A DNA stretch of 64,000 bases from Mycolicibacter sp. MU0083 (GTDB lineage Bacteria; Actinomycetota; Actinomycetes; Mycobacteriales; Mycobacteriaceae), in NCBI RefSeq assembly GCF_963378075.1, contig NZ_OY726394.1, forward strand, positions 2,232,001 through 2,296,000. The letters are read 5' to 3'. This document shows, in pieces, positions 47,632 to 58,725 of this stretch; the first letter of the stretch is position 1; every line of letters starts with the position of its first letter. A model generated the notes under the pieces. It had not been told where the DNA came from, ran no database searches, and saw only the letters and a program-made list of their open reading frames with translations. The position numbers and the translations under genes were made by a program.

Positions 47632-47661
47632 CGCGGGCCGCCGATTCCTCGGCGGCCCGCG
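47632..47661. terminator. Intrinsic hairpin terminator after the DUF5666 gene
   Basis: Perfect 13-bp stem cgcgggccgccga / tcggcggcccgcg with loop ttcc, starting 18 bp past the stop. There is no U-run afterwards, as usual for mycobacterial hairpin terminators. Confidence 0.75.
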
Positions 47662-47691
47662 GTCGTCTCCGGGCCCCGAGGAGGGCACGCC

Positions 47692-48277
47692 GTGGCAACG
47701 ACGGACATCACCGCGAAGTACTCGCCGTCGATGTCGTGGTTCTACGACAGGTTCGTCGCCGACGCCGTGCACGAATCGGTGTCACCGCTCCTGACCCGGG
47801 CGGTGCCCACCCCTGGCGCGACCGCATCGATTCTCGAAATCGGTTCCGGGGGCGGACAATTCGCTCTCCATCTCGTGAAACGTCATGCCGGTGTCAGCGT
47901 GACCGGCATCGACCTGTCCGCCGAACAAACGGCACGGGCGAACGCGCGCGTCAACACCCTGCCCACAAGCGAGGCCCGACCGCGACCGGGGCATCGACGA
48001 GATGCTTCGGTGCCTGAAGAACGACGGCCGCCTGCTGATCGCCGAGGTCGACCGTGGTTGTCGTCTTCCCGATGCGAAACGGTTCGTGCGTGACGTCGGT
48101 CTGCCGGCACCGCTGCGGATCCCCTACTTGTGGATGTTTCGGACCTATGTCGCCGGGCAGGGACTCGATCTCGATGAGGCGCGTGCCGCGCTGTCCGACC
48201 GTCCGCTCACCGATACGGCCGTGCAGCGGATCCCGGGAACGCCCTTTCTCATGATGAGCGGGACCAAGCGGGACTGA
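47692..48277 (+). pseudogene. Decayed class I SAM-dependent methyltransferase
   Basis: A GAGGAGGG ribosome site precedes GTG 47692 and the reading frame gives a good methyltransferase N-terminus with motif I SILEIGSGGGQFALHL and the acidic GIDLS loop. Around 47960-47980 similarity moves to the next frame, which carries the C-terminal half (DEMLRCLKNDGRLLIAEVDRG...PLRIPYLWMFRTY) and ends with GTPFLMMSGTKRD at 48277. The central part of the fold is missing. An internal deletion with frameshift is the simplest reading. Confidence 0.75.
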
Positions 48278-48292
48278 AGCCCGCGGGCGGGA

Positions 48293-48376
48293 CTGGACGC
48301 CGCGCGGATGGCGCGACAGCACCACCAGATCGGCGTAGTTGCCGGCCTCGGGGCCGCCGACCTCGGGGTATCGACT
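48293..48376 (-). pseudogene. 84-bp remnant of an amidohydrolase gene
   Basis: The minus strand translates to a stretch around EAGNYADLVVLSRHPR that aligns with EAGKYADLVVLSHNPR of the intact amidohydrolase at 49517-51250 (about 17 of 27 residues, with higher DNA identity over the core). Nothing else of that gene is recognisable around it. It lies in the 180-bp gap (48278-48457) between the methyltransferase remnant and the coiled-coil gene, so that gene is bracketed by two related sequences in the same orientation. Confidence 0.7.
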
Positions 48377-48457
48377 TTCCGCGTAGAGACCGACCATCGG
48401 ATCTGTCGCAGCCCTGCGCTAGCCTCTTCGGCGAATAGTCCAGAAAGGTGCACTTCA

Positions 48458-49507
48458 GTGGGGCAACGCCGAGATTCCTGGGACAACGCGACCATAGGCC
48501 TGCTGTTTCTCGTCGTCTCCGCTGTGCTGGGCGGGATCGGCGCCGTTATCGCCAAAGTGGGCGGCGCGTTCGTCGTCGCTATCGGCCAGTTCTGGATCCC
48601 GTTACTGATCATGGCCGCCTTGGCGGGTGTGGTGGCTGGTGTGGAGTATTTCCAGCGGCAGCGACAAGCCGCGGTGGAGGCCGAAGAACAGCGGCAACGC
48701 ACCGCAGCGGCGTTGGCCCGCCGGACCGCGGAGAAGCAAACCGCCCGCGAGAAGGCCGAAGCGCAGGAACGTGCCGCGGCCCGCAAGCGAGTCGAGGACC
48801 GCAAGCGAGAGGCGGCCCGCAAGGAGGCCGAGGAACGGGAGCGGCGGGCGATCGAACGACGGAAGGCCGACCGCAAGGCGCGGATCGCGGAGATCGGCGA
48901 GTCCGCCGTCAAGCTGATCGAGCGGGCGGACGCTGCGGCGGCACGGGTCTGCGCAACCGAGGCGGCCCGCCTGGGTTGGCTCGGTGATCCCGATGATCTG
49001 GATTTCACCCCCGATCTGGCGATGATCACCGCGAGCGTGGAGGCCGGTGCGCAGTTGCGCCGGCTCGCCGATGAACTGAAGGCAATACCCGACCACACCG
49101 ACGAAGACCGCACGCGACTCGCCGACGCCAAACGCAGCGCGGAGGCGTTGTGGCGGAAGGCGAATGCGCGAGCCAAACTCCTGGAAGAATGCGCGAATCG
49201 GGCCCGCCTGATCGACGAATCTCTCGAGCAGGAACGCCAGCGTGCGTTGATCGCCGAACGACGTGACGACGTGATCAGCCGGTTGGATGCGGCACTGTAC
49301 GGTGTCGCCGCCACACCGGACAGCCCGCCGTCGGACAGCGCCGACAAGGTACTGGCCATGGTCGCCGCCTACCAGGAGATCAAGGGCAGCCTGGAGGTCG
49401 ACCGTAGCCAGAAACCCGACGAGGATGCGGCCGAACCCACCGACGATTCGTCGTCATGGGGGGTGCTCACCCCGCTCAACCGCGCCTGGCACTGGGCCTT
49501 CGGCTAG
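48458..49507 (+). CDS. Membrane-anchored coiled-coil protein of unknown function
   Basis: 349 residues. Two hydrophobic segments (about 12-34 and 40-63) are followed by a highly charged Arg/Glu/Lys/Ala coiled coil (about 65-150) and a further helical C-terminal region with a DPDDLDFTPDLAMI segment; the last 40 residues are acidic. No enzyme motif is seen. AAAGG precedes the GTG at 48458, which avoids the upstream stretch that belongs to the amidohydrolase remnant. It ends 9 bp from the convergent amidohydrolase stop. I do not recognise the family; a membrane-scaffold or stress-body role is possible but unsupported. Confidence 0.72.
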   Translation: MGQRRDSWDNATIGLLFLVVSAVLGGIGAVIAKVGGAFVVAIGQFWIPLLIMAALAGVVAGVEYFQRQRQAAVEAEEQRQRTAAALARRTAEKQTAREKAEAQERAAARKRVEDRKREAARKEAEERERRAIERRKADRKARIAEIGESAVKLIERADAAAARVCATEAARLGWLGDPDDLDFTPDLAMITASVEAGAQLRRLADELKAIPDHTDEDRTRLADAKRSAEALWRKANARAKLLEECANRARLIDESLEQERQRALIAERRDDVISRLDAALYGVAATPDSPPSDSADKVLAMVAAYQEIKGSLEVDRSQKPDEDAAEPTDDSSSWGVLTPLNRAWHWAFG

Positions 49508-49516
49508 CGGTTACCG

Positions 49517-51250
49517 CTACCCCAGCAGCTTCCCGTAGGTCTGCCGACCCATCAGGAAGGTGGCCTCCACCGCGACGTCGCGCAGTTCCTCGGGCGGCAC
49601 GCTGCGCGGATTGTGCGACAGCACCACCAGATCGGCGTACTTGCCGGCCTCCAGGCTGCCGACCTCGCGATCCAGGTGCACCTGCCAGGCGGCGTTGATG
49701 GTCTGGGCCCGGATCGCCGCGTCGATCCCGATGCACTGCTCGGGTGCCAGCACCCGGCCGCTGCCCTTGGCGATCCGGTTCACCGCGGTGGCGATGTTGC
49801 CGATCGGGTTCGGCGGGGTGACGGTGCCGTCGTTGTGGAACGACAGCCGCAGCCCGGCGTCCAGCGCCGAGCGGGCCGACATCCAACGAGAACCGTGTTC
49901 GGGGCCGAACAGCTTGTCCACCAGCACATCTCCCCAGAAGTAGATGTGTTCGATGAACATGCTCGGGGTGATGCCCAGCTGGGCGGCCCGGCCGAACTGG
50001 TCCGGCCGCATGGCACCGACGTGTTCGATCCGGGGCCGCAGCGCCGGGGAGGTGCGCGCCTGCTCGAAAGCATCCAGCACCACGTCCACCGCGGCGTCGC
50101 CGTGCACGTGGCAGGACACCTGCCACCGTTGATCCACGAACGCCTGCGTCAGTTCCCGGATCTGTTCCGGGGTGTAGTTCAACCCGCCGCGATGGTTCGG
50201 TCCGAGCCCCATGCCCGCGGTGGTGGCATTGGTCAGGTACGGGAACGTGGTGAAGATGTTTCCCTGCCAGGGCGATCCGTCGGCCCAGATCTTCATCCCG
50301 ATCTTGTCGAACAGCACGTCGGCGTGGGCCCGCCTGCCCCGGATGTTCTCCGAGTCCGCCGCCAACTCCGGGGTGCCGATCTCATAGGCGCGGATCCGCA
50401 CCGCGCAGTCGTCCTGTTGGGCGAGTTTGCCGAACACCTCACCCTGGGCCCGCGAGTCGTAGGAGTGCTCGGTGGCCGTGGCGATCCCGGCCCGTGCCAG
50501 TTGGGAGTAGGCCCAGCGCAGATTGTCTCCGACGTTGGCCAGGATGGCTCCGGAGAACGGTGCCAGCAGTGCCATCACCGCAGCGGCTTCGCGCACCTCA
50601 CCGGTGAGCTGCCCGTCACGCGAGTGCAGGAACTGCGCCCCGACCGGGTTCGGGGTGGTCTTGGTGATTCCGGCGGCGTTGAACGCCGCGGTGTTGCCGT
50701 AGGCGGCATGGCCGCTGTTGGCGACGATCACGACCGGATTGTTGGGCGCCAGCCGGGACAGCTCGGTGCGGGTGAAGGGCTGCAGGCCGGTCTGCAGCAG
50801 CGGGTCCACCCCGTTGAGCAGGATCGGCTGTCCCTTGGGGGTGTCGGCCACCGCCTCGGCGAGCTTGGTGAACACCCCGCCCGCGGTCGGCACCGTGAAG
50901 GGCCGCACGTCGATGGCCGGCGGCGCCAGGGTGGAGCCCATCTCGAAGGGATGACCGTGCGGTTCCACGAACGCCGGCAGCAGCGCGCGCCCCCGCAGGT
51001 CGATGACCGTGGTGGCCGATCCCCGTAGCTGCATCACCTCGTCGGCCGTGCCGACACGGGCGATCTTTCCGCCGGTCACCGCGAGCGCCTCGGCTTCGGG
51101 TGCGCCGGGGGCGACGGTCACCACCGGGCCGCCGACGAAGATGGTGTCGACCCCGGGGCGCGGCGAACCACACGCAGCCAGACCGCCGACCGCGGTCCCC
51201 GCCGCGGCGGCGGCCATCCCGGTCAGGAACCGTCGTCTGCTCGTCGTCAC
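49517..51250 (-). CDS. Exported amidohydrolase (YtcJ-like, amidohydrolase family 3)
   Basis: 577 residues. The N-terminus has a twin-arginine motif SRRRFL and a lipobox ending at Cys27 (LAAC), so it is probably a Tat-exported lipoprotein. The metal-binding motif EPHGHP (His98, His100), later HVHGDA and the C-terminal AGKYADLVVLSHNP segment define the metal-dependent amidohydrolase fold. Substrate unknown; relatives act on amides or carbamates. GTG start with GAGGA upstream. A short duplicate of its 3' region lies at 48293-48376. Confidence 0.9.
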   Translation of the reverse strand: MTTSRRRFLTGMAAAAAGTAVGGLAACGSPRPGVDTIFVGGPVVTVAPGAPEAEALAVTGGKIARVGTADEVMQLRGSATTVIDLRGRALLPAFVEPHGHPFEMGSTLAPPAIDVRPFTVPTAGGVFTKLAEAVADTPKGQPILLNGVDPLLQTGLQPFTRTELSRLAPNNPVVIVANSGHAAYGNTAAFNAAGITKTTPNPVGAQFLHSRDGQLTGEVREAAAVMALLAPFSGAILANVGDNLRWAYSQLARAGIATATEHSYDSRAQGEVFGKLAQQDDCAVRIRAYEIGTPELAADSENIRGRRAHADVLFDKIGMKIWADGSPWQGNIFTTFPYLTNATTAGMGLGPNHRGGLNYTPEQIRELTQAFVDQRWQVSCHVHGDAAVDVVLDAFEQARTSPALRPRIEHVGAMRPDQFGRAAQLGITPSMFIEHIYFWGDVLVDKLFGPEHGSRWMSARSALDAGLRLSFHNDGTVTPPNPIGNIATAVNRIAKGSGRVLAPEQCIGIDAAIRAQTINAAWQVHLDREVGSLEAGKYADLVVLSHNPRSVPPEELRDVAVEATFLMGRQTYGKLLG

Positions 51251-51341
51251 CGTGTCCGCATCTTCCTCACTTGGAGTCGACCGCCGCCAGAGGCCTTACG
51301 CGGTTCACGCGACGAGTATGGCAGCGACCGGTACCCACGGG

Positions 51342-52166
51342 TCAGGTGAGGTCGTCGTGATCGCCGCGTGCCCAGGCAGCGTGCCGGTCCGCCGAGAAGC
51401 GGACCGCCGCTGCGGCATCGGTGTCGATGGTGTTGGTGTGCAGCCCGTAGATGCGGTCGAACCGCAGCCGCTCCAACGTGTCGGCCATCCGCAGCACCAC
51501 GGCCGCCGACAACGGAATGCGGTTCGGGTAGCTGCGCAGGAACGCCACGGTGCGCCGGTCCGGGTTGGGAAAAATGGTGTCGCCGACCAGCAGCACACCG
51601 CGCCCCTCGGCCCCGGCCGCCCAGCACAGGGCGGAACTGCCCGGGAAGTGACCACCGACCTGGCATACGGCCAGCCCCGGCGCGAGGTCCAGCCGACCCG
51701 ACCAGTAGCTGATCGCCGGGTCCGGCCGCATCACCCATTCCCTGTCGGCGGCGTTGACATACACCGGTACTCCGCCGAGTCGGCGGCTCCATTCGGTCTG
51801 GGCGCCGAACATGTGCGGATGGCTGGTGACGACGCCCAGGACCGGTCCCCGTTCGTGCACGGCCGCCACCGCGGCGTCGTCGAGGAAACCCGGCGGATCC
51901 CACAACACGTTGCCGCGCGGTGTGCACACCAGCTTGCCCAACTGGCCGATGCCCAGGGGCGGGTTGTTACCGACGCCGATCAGCCCGGGCTCCAACTCGA
52001 CGGTGTAGCAGGACATCCCCTCGGCGGCCAGCGCGTCCAGCGTCGCCCAGTGCTGGCCGTCGGCGGGCACCCATTGCCGATCATCGGCGCAGATCGCGCA
52101 GACCCGGGGTGTCGCGGCGTGCTCGACGCCGCAGGTCCGGCAGAGCCAGAACTCGCCGGCCGGCAC
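51342..52166 (-). CDS. Metallo-beta-lactamase-fold protein with N-terminal zinc ribbon
   Basis: 274 residues. Four cysteines, Cys9-x2-Cys12 and Cys23-x2-Cys26 (LCRTCGVEH...CAIC), form a rubredoxin/zinc-ribbon-like element. An MBL fold follows, but the HxHxDH motif reads SHPHMFGA: the Asp and third His are replaced. A later GGHFPGS, GDTIFPN and GLHTN supply other ligands, so a single metal site is likely. Its GTG start is 3 bp after the sufT-like stop, so it may be expressed with the SUF operon. Function unknown; family members include glyoxalase II-like hydrolases. Confidence 0.86.
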   Translation of the reverse strand: MPAGEFWLCRTCGVEHAATPRVCAICADDRQWVPADGQHWATLDALAAEGMSCYTVELEPGLIGVGNNPPLGIGQLGKLVCTPRGNVLWDPPGFLDDAAVAAVHERGPVLGVVTSHPHMFGAQTEWSRRLGGVPVYVNAADREWVMRPDPAISYWSGRLDLAPGLAVCQVGGHFPGSSALCWAAGAEGRGVLLVGDTIFPNPDRRTVAFLRSYPNRIPLSAAVVLRMADTLERLRFDRIYGLHTNTIDTDAAAAVRFSADRHAAWARGDHDDLT

Positions 52167-52168
52167 GC

Positions 52169-52510
52169 CTAGACCGTGAACCCGACCGCGCGCATCATCT
52201 CGCGGCCCTCGTCGGTGATCTTGTCCGGGCCCCAGGCGGGCTCCCAGACCCAGGTGAGGTCGACCTTCTTGACCAATCCGGCGCCGACGGTGGCGTTCTC
52301 GATCTGCTCGGCGATCATGTCCTGCAGCGGGCAGGCCGGCGAGGTGAGCGTCATGGTGACGACCGCGGTCGGGCCGTCTTCATCCTGGCGGACGTCCAGG
52401 CCGTACATCAGCCCCAGGTCGACGACGTTGATGCCGATCTCGGGGTCGATGACGTCGTGCATCGATTCCTCGACCTCGGCGAGCAGTTCGTCGGTTCCGG
52501 TTTCGCTCAT
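52169..52510 (-). CDS. MIP18/DUF59 family Fe-S assembly protein (SufT-like, Rv1466-like)
   Basis: 113 residues (Rv1466 has 115). DUF59 signatures DPEIGINVVDLGLMYGL and TSPACPLQDMI, with the conserved Cys in PACPL, are typical. These proteins assist Fe-S cluster maturation or transfer and close the mycobacterial SUF operon. AGGAG lies upstream of ATG 52510. It is 30 bp after sufU. Confidence 0.93.
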   Translation of the reverse strand: MSETGTDELLAEVEESMHDVIDPEIGINVVDLGLMYGLDVRQDEDGPTAVVTMTLTSPACPLQDMIAEQIENATVGAGLVKKVDLTWVWEPAWGPDKITDEGREMMRAVGFTV

Positions 52511-52539
52511 CGCTTCATCTCCTGGATTGTCGGACTGAC

Positions 52540-53003
52540 TCACGCCAGTGTGTTTTGTTCCGTCTTGGCCAGTGCCTGTGCCAGTGCATCTTTGAACGCC
52601 ATCCAGCCCAGCAGTGCGCATTTGACCCGCGCCGGGTATTTGGCGACCCCGGCGAATGCGACGCCGTCGCCGAGCACGTCTTCGTCGCCTTCCACCGCGC
52701 CCCGCGACGAGACCATCTCGTGGAACGCGTCGAAGGTCGTCAACGCCTGCTCCACCGTGGTGCCGATCACCTGGTCGGCCAGCACTGAGGTGGCCGCCTG
52801 CGAGATCGAGCAGCCCTGGCCGTCATAGGACACGTCGGCGATCTGCTCGCCGTCGGGCGACAGCGCCACCCGCAGCGTCAATTCGTCGCCGCAGGTGGGG
52901 TTGACGTGGTGTACCTCGGCGCCGTAGGGCTCCCGGAGCCCGCGATGCTGCGGGTGTTTGTAGTGATCGAGGATCACCTCTTGGTAGAACTGCTCCAGAC
53001 GCA

Positions 53004-53004
<1 letters not shown>
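52540..53004 (-). CDS. sufU: SufU sulfur-transfer/scaffold protein
   Basis: 154 residues. The zinc-site residues Cys38 and Asp40 (TCGDE), Cys65 (GCSIS) and Cys129 (KCALL) are all present, as in SufU that accepts persulfide from SufS. The GTG start overlaps the sufS stop by one base (TAGTG). It is shorter at the C-terminus than Rv1465. Confidence 0.95.
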
Positions 53005-55059
<2,055 letters not shown>

Positions 55060-55093
55060 TGCTGATTCGTGTCCTTAGTCGATGTCTGCGGGG

Positions 55094-56260
55094 TTATCGG
55101 TTCTCGGTGACCGCGAGTTCACGCTCGATGGCTTCGGTGAGGCGTTCCCGGATCTCCGGCACGGGGATCTGGGCGATGATCTCGCCGAAGAAGCCACGCA
55201 CGATCAGCCGCCGGGCCTGGTCTTCGGGGATGCCGCGGGCCTGCAGGTAGAACAGCTGCAGGTCGTCGAATCGTCCGGTGGCGCTGGCGTGCCCGGCCTG
55301 GACGATCTCACCGGTCTCGATCTCCAGGTTCGGGATCGAGTCGGCCCGGGCGCCGTCGGCGAGCACCAGGTTGCGGTTCACCTCGAAGGTGTCGGTGGCC
55401 ACGCCGGTCGCCCGGATCAGCACGTCGCCGACCCAGACGGTGTGCGCATCCGGCAGCGCCGAATCCGGGTCGCCTTGCAACGCGCCCTTGTAGAGCACGT
55501 TCGAGCGGCAGTTGGGCTGGGCGTGGTCGACCAGCAGTCGCGACTCCAGGTGCTGGCCGTCGTCGGCGAAGTACAGGCCGAGCAGTTCCGCGTCGCCGCC
55601 GGAACTGTCGAACCGGACCCGCCCGGTCAGCCGGACGAGTTCACCGCCGAGCTGTACCGCGGTGTGGCGCAACACCGCGTCCTTGCCCAGCGCGGCGTGG
55701 TGCATGGTGACGTGGACCAGGTCCTGCGCGCCGTCGCCGATCCACACCACGGTCAGCTGTGCGCCGTCACCGACCACGAATTCGACGTTGTCGGCGTAGG
55801 TTCCGCTGCCGCGCACATCGATCACCACCGTTGCCCGCGACAGTTCCTCGGCGCGTAACTGCAGATGGCCGTAGGCCGTCGTGCCCGCACCGGGGCCGGT
55901 GACGGTGACGGTGACCGGTTCGGCGATCTCGACGCCCTTGGGCACGGTCACCACCGTGGCATCGCGGAACGCCGAGAAGGCTTGGGCGGCAACACGGTCG
56001 GCGGGAACACCGGCGGCACCCAGGCGCTCGTCGCCGCGCGCGACGGTCTCGGTGCGTACGGACCCCGAGCCGTCGACCTCGATGGTCGCGGCCGCATCGG
56101 CGACCGCGGACCCGTCGTGCAGGCCGCGCAGCCGGCGTAGCGGGGTGAACCGCCAGGCCTCGTCACGACCGTGCGGAACCTCGAAGGCGTCGACGTCGAA
56201 CGAGGTGAACTGGGCTCCCTTGTTGACGCCTTCGACCGCTTCGGTCAGAGAACTCGTCAC
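55094..56260 (-). CDS. sufD: Fe-S assembly scaffold subunit SufD
   Basis: 388 residues, beta-helix protein of the SufBCD complex. The C-terminal SufBD signature with QAGHASATGRFDDLQLFYLQARGI and the RRLIVRGFFGEII helix is clear. The GTG start overlaps the sufB stop by one base (TAGTG). Confidence 0.95.
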   Translation of the reverse strand: MTSSLTEAVEGVNKGAQFTSFDVDAFEVPHGRDEAWRFTPLRRLRGLHDGSAVADAAATIEVDGSGSVRTETVARGDERLGAAGVPADRVAAQAFSAFRDATVVTVPKGVEIAEPVTVTVTGPGAGTTAYGHLQLRAEELSRATVVIDVRGSGTYADNVEFVVGDGAQLTVVWIGDGAQDLVHVTMHHAALGKDAVLRHTAVQLGGELVRLTGRVRFDSSGGDAELLGLYFADDGQHLESRLLVDHAQPNCRSNVLYKGALQGDPDSALPDAHTVWVGDVLIRATGVATDTFEVNRNLVLADGARADSIPNLEIETGEIVQAGHASATGRFDDLQLFYLQARGIPEDQARRLIVRGFFGEIIAQIPVPEIRERLTEAIERELAVTENR

Positions 56261-57717
56261 TAGCCCACCGAGCCTTCCATCTGCAGCTGGATCAGCTTGT
56301 TGAGTTCCAGGGCGTACTCCATCGGCAGTTCCTTGGCGATGGGCTCGACGAAGCCGCGCACCACCATCGCCATGGCCTCGTCCTCGGTGAGGCCGCGGCT
56401 CATCAGGTAGAACAGCTGGTTCTCGCTGACCTTGGAGACCGTGGCCTCGTGGCCGACGGTCACGTCGTCCTCGCGGATGTCGACGTAGGGGTAGGTGTCA
56501 CTGCGGGAGACGTCGTCGACCAGAAGGGCGTCGCACTTGACGCTGGACTTCGATCCGTTGGCGCCCTTGTGGATCTCCACCAGGCCCCGGTAGGAGGACC
56601 GGCCGCCGCTGCGCGCTACCGACTTGGAGACGATGTTGGACGAGGTGTTCGGCGCCAGGTGCAGCATCTTGGCGCCGGTGTCCTGGTGCTGGTCCTCGCC
56701 GGCGAAGGCCACCGAGAGCACCTCGCCCTTGGCGTGCTCGCCGGTCATCCACACCGCGGGGTACTTCATGGTGACCTTGGAGCCGATGTTGCCGTCGACC
56801 CACTCCATGGTGGCGCCGGCCTCGGCGCGGGCCCGCTTGGTGACCAGGTTGTAGACGTTGACCGACCAGTTCTGGATGGTGGTGTAGCGGCACCGGCCAC
56901 CGGGCTTGACGACGATCTCCACCACCGCCGAGTGCAGCGAGTCACTGGAGTACACCGGCGCGGTGCAGCCCTCGATGTAGTGCACGTAGGCGTCTTCGTC
57001 GACGATGATCAGGGTGCGCTCGAACTGGCCCATGTTCTCGGTGTTGATCCGGAAGTAGGCCTGCAGCGGGATGTCGACGTGCACGCCCTTGGGCACGTAG
57101 ATGAACGACCCACCGCTCCACACCGCGGTGTTGAGGGCGGAGAACTTGTTGTCGCCGGCGGGGATCACCGTGGCGAAGTTCTCCCGGAACAGGTCTTCGT
57201 GCTCCTTGAGCGCGGTGTCGGTGTCGAGGAAGATGACGCCCTGGGCTTCCAGATCCTCGCGGATCTTGTGGTAGACCACCTCGGATTCGTATTGCGCCGC
57301 AACGCCGCCGATGTAGCGCTGCTTCTCGGCCTCCGGGATGCCCAGGCGGTCGTAGGTGTTGCGGATGTCCTCGGGCAGGTCGTCCCAGGTCTGGGCCTGC
57401 TTCTCGGTGGACCGCACGAAGTACTTGATGTTGTCGAAGTCGATGCCGGACAGATCCGAACCCCAGTTGGGCATCGGCTTCTTCAGAAACGTCCGGTAGG
57501 CCCGCAGTCGGGCTTCCAGCATCCATTCCGGTTCGTTCTTCTTCGCGGAGATGTCGCGGACCACGGCCTCGGACAGGCCGCGCTGGGCGGCGGCGCCGGC
57601 GGCATCGGTGTCGGCCCAACCGTATTCGTACCGTCCCAGCGACGCGATCGTCTCTTCCTGGGTCGACGGCTCGACGGCCGCCGAAGCGGGCGCTGTGGCC
57701 TCCGGCGTGAGTGTCAT
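56260..57717 (-). CDS. sufB: Fe-S assembly scaffold subunit SufB, intein-free
   Basis: 485 residues. The beta-helix core with [18 protein letters not shown] and the C-terminal [30 protein letters not shown] match SufB. In M. tuberculosis SufB (Rv1461, 846 residues) carries an intein; here the EGCTAPVY region is uninterrupted and total length equals the spliced protein. AAGGAG lies before ATG 57717. It is the first scaffold gene after sufR. Confidence 0.97.
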   Translation of the reverse strand: MTLTPEATAPASAAVEPSTQEETIASLGRYEYGWADTDAAGAAAQRGLSEAVVRDISAKKNEPEWMLEARLRAYRTFLKKPMPNWGSDLSGIDFDNIKYFVRSTEKQAQTWDDLPEDIRNTYDRLGIPEAEKQRYIGGVAAQYESEVVYHKIREDLEAQGVIFLDTDTALKEHEDLFRENFATVIPAGDNKFSALNTAVWSGGSFIYVPKGVHVDIPLQAYFRINTENMGQFERTLIIVDEDAYVHYIEGCTAPVYSSDSLHSAVVEIVVKPGGRCRYTTIQNWSVNVYNLVTKRARAEAGATMEWVDGNIGSKVTMKYPAVWMTGEHAKGEVLSVAFAGEDQHQDTGAKMLHLAPNTSSNIVSKSVARSGGRSSYRGLVEIHKGANGSKSSVKCDALLVDDVSRSDTYPYVDIREDDVTVGHEATVSKVSENQLFYLMSRGLTEDEAMAMVVRGFVEPIAKELPMEYALELNKLIQLQMEGSVG

Positions 57718-57783
57718 GGTGACGCTCCTTCGGTGCTCGTGATGGCTTCGGCGCAGGGTCTGCGCGAAGGTCGATCGGTGCTG

Positions 57784-58596
57784 CTATTGCTGTTTTTTGA
57801 CGGCTCCGACCGCGGCGGATTTACCGGCCTTGGCGGCCTTGATGCTCCGGTTGGTCAGCGGCACATGGGTGGTGCAGACGTAGCCGCCGTCGGCGATGGT
57901 GGCCAGGCGCTGCACGTGGGTGCCCAGGACCTCGGCCATCGCCTGGCGTTCGGCCCGGCACAGTTCCGGAAACTCCTTGGCGACGTTGGCGACCGGGCAG
58001 TGATGCTGCAGGATCTGCACTCCCGGTACACCGCCGTCGACCCGGGCGGTGGTGGCGGCGTAGCCGGCCTCCGACAGCGCACCGGCGATGCGCTCGGCGG
58101 TGGCCTCGAGGTCTGCATCGTCATCGGTCACGGTGGCGGCCTGCGCCACCTTGGCCAGGATGGTGTCGATGCGCTTGCGGGCGAACGCGACGACCGCGTC
58201 CTCGCCGCCGATCTCGCGGAGTTGGCGCATGGCCGCCACCGCGAGGTCGTCGTAGCGGTGGCCCAGCTTGCTCCGGCCCGCGTCGGTGAGTTGGAACCGT
58301 TTCGCCGGCCGACCGCGGCCGACCTGCTGCCAGGAGGCCGCCGCATGTGCCTCGGCGTCCCCCATCTCGATCAGGGCGTCGAGGTGTCGTCGCACCCCGG
58401 CCGCCGACAGCCCCAGCCTGGCGCCTATCTCCCCGGCGGTGATCGATCCGGATTCCATCAGCAACCGCACCACCGCGTGCCGGGTGTCGTGACCGCCGGC
58501 GAGGTCGCCCGCCGGCTGGGTGTCTGCCATAACCGCGCCGCCGGGGCGCTGCCCGGCGGTTTCGGTGCTGGCCTTCACCTCGGCCTCGAATTTCAC
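57784..58596 (-). CDS. sufR: Fe-S sensing transcriptional repressor SufR
   Basis: About 270 residues from GTG 58596. The DeoR/ArsR-like winged helix (AGEIGARLGLSAAGVRRHLDALIEMGD) is followed by a C-terminal region with Cys residues in HHCPVANV, PELCRAE and GGYVC, expected [4Fe-4S] ligands. SufR represses the suf operon when its cluster is intact. The start is uncertain: TTG 58614, GTG 58581 and ATG 58530 are in frame. A SufR-type operator (58593-58607) overlaps the GTG 58596, which fits a leaderless, autoregulated promoter. Confidence 0.9.
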   Translation of the reverse strand: MKFEAEVKASTETAGQRPGGAVMADTQPAGDLAGGHDTRHAVVRLLMESGSITAGEIGARLGLSAAGVRRHLDALIEMGDAEAHAAASWQQVGRGRPAKRFQLTDAGRSKLGHRYDDLAVAAMRQLREIGGEDAVVAFARKRIDTILAKVAQAATVTDDDADLEATAERIAGALSEAGYAATTARVDGGVPGVQILQHHCPVANVAKEFPELCRAERQAMAEVLGTHVQRLATIADGGYVCTTHVPLTNRSIKAAKAGKSAAVGAVKKQQ

Positions 58597-58607
58597 AACA
58601 CCAGTGT
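58593..58607. promoter_or_regulatory. SufR-type operator ACACT-N5-TGTGA
   Basis: Minus strand ACACTGGTGTTGTGA matches the ACACT-N5-TGTGA motif that I recall for M. tuberculosis SufR exactly. It overlaps the candidate start and -10 (CACACT) of sufR, so SufR would block its own operon. Confidence 0.75.
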
Positions 58608-58713
58608 GACGCAATTCGGGGACTCGGTCTAGAAAGGGTTACCTCAGTTCAGGCCCTGATTCAGCGTTGCGCTCGTCACATCATGTGCGCGCCGGCGGAA
58701 CGGGATCGGCCGT

Positions 58714-58719
58714 TACGCT
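58714..58719 (+). promoter_or_regulatory. -10 hexamer (TACGCT) of mptB, leaderless layout
   Basis: TACGCT followed by 6 nt and the ATG at 58726. The divergent sufR promoter is about 110 bp away. Confidence 0.55.
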
Positions 58720-58725
58720 CCTGGG

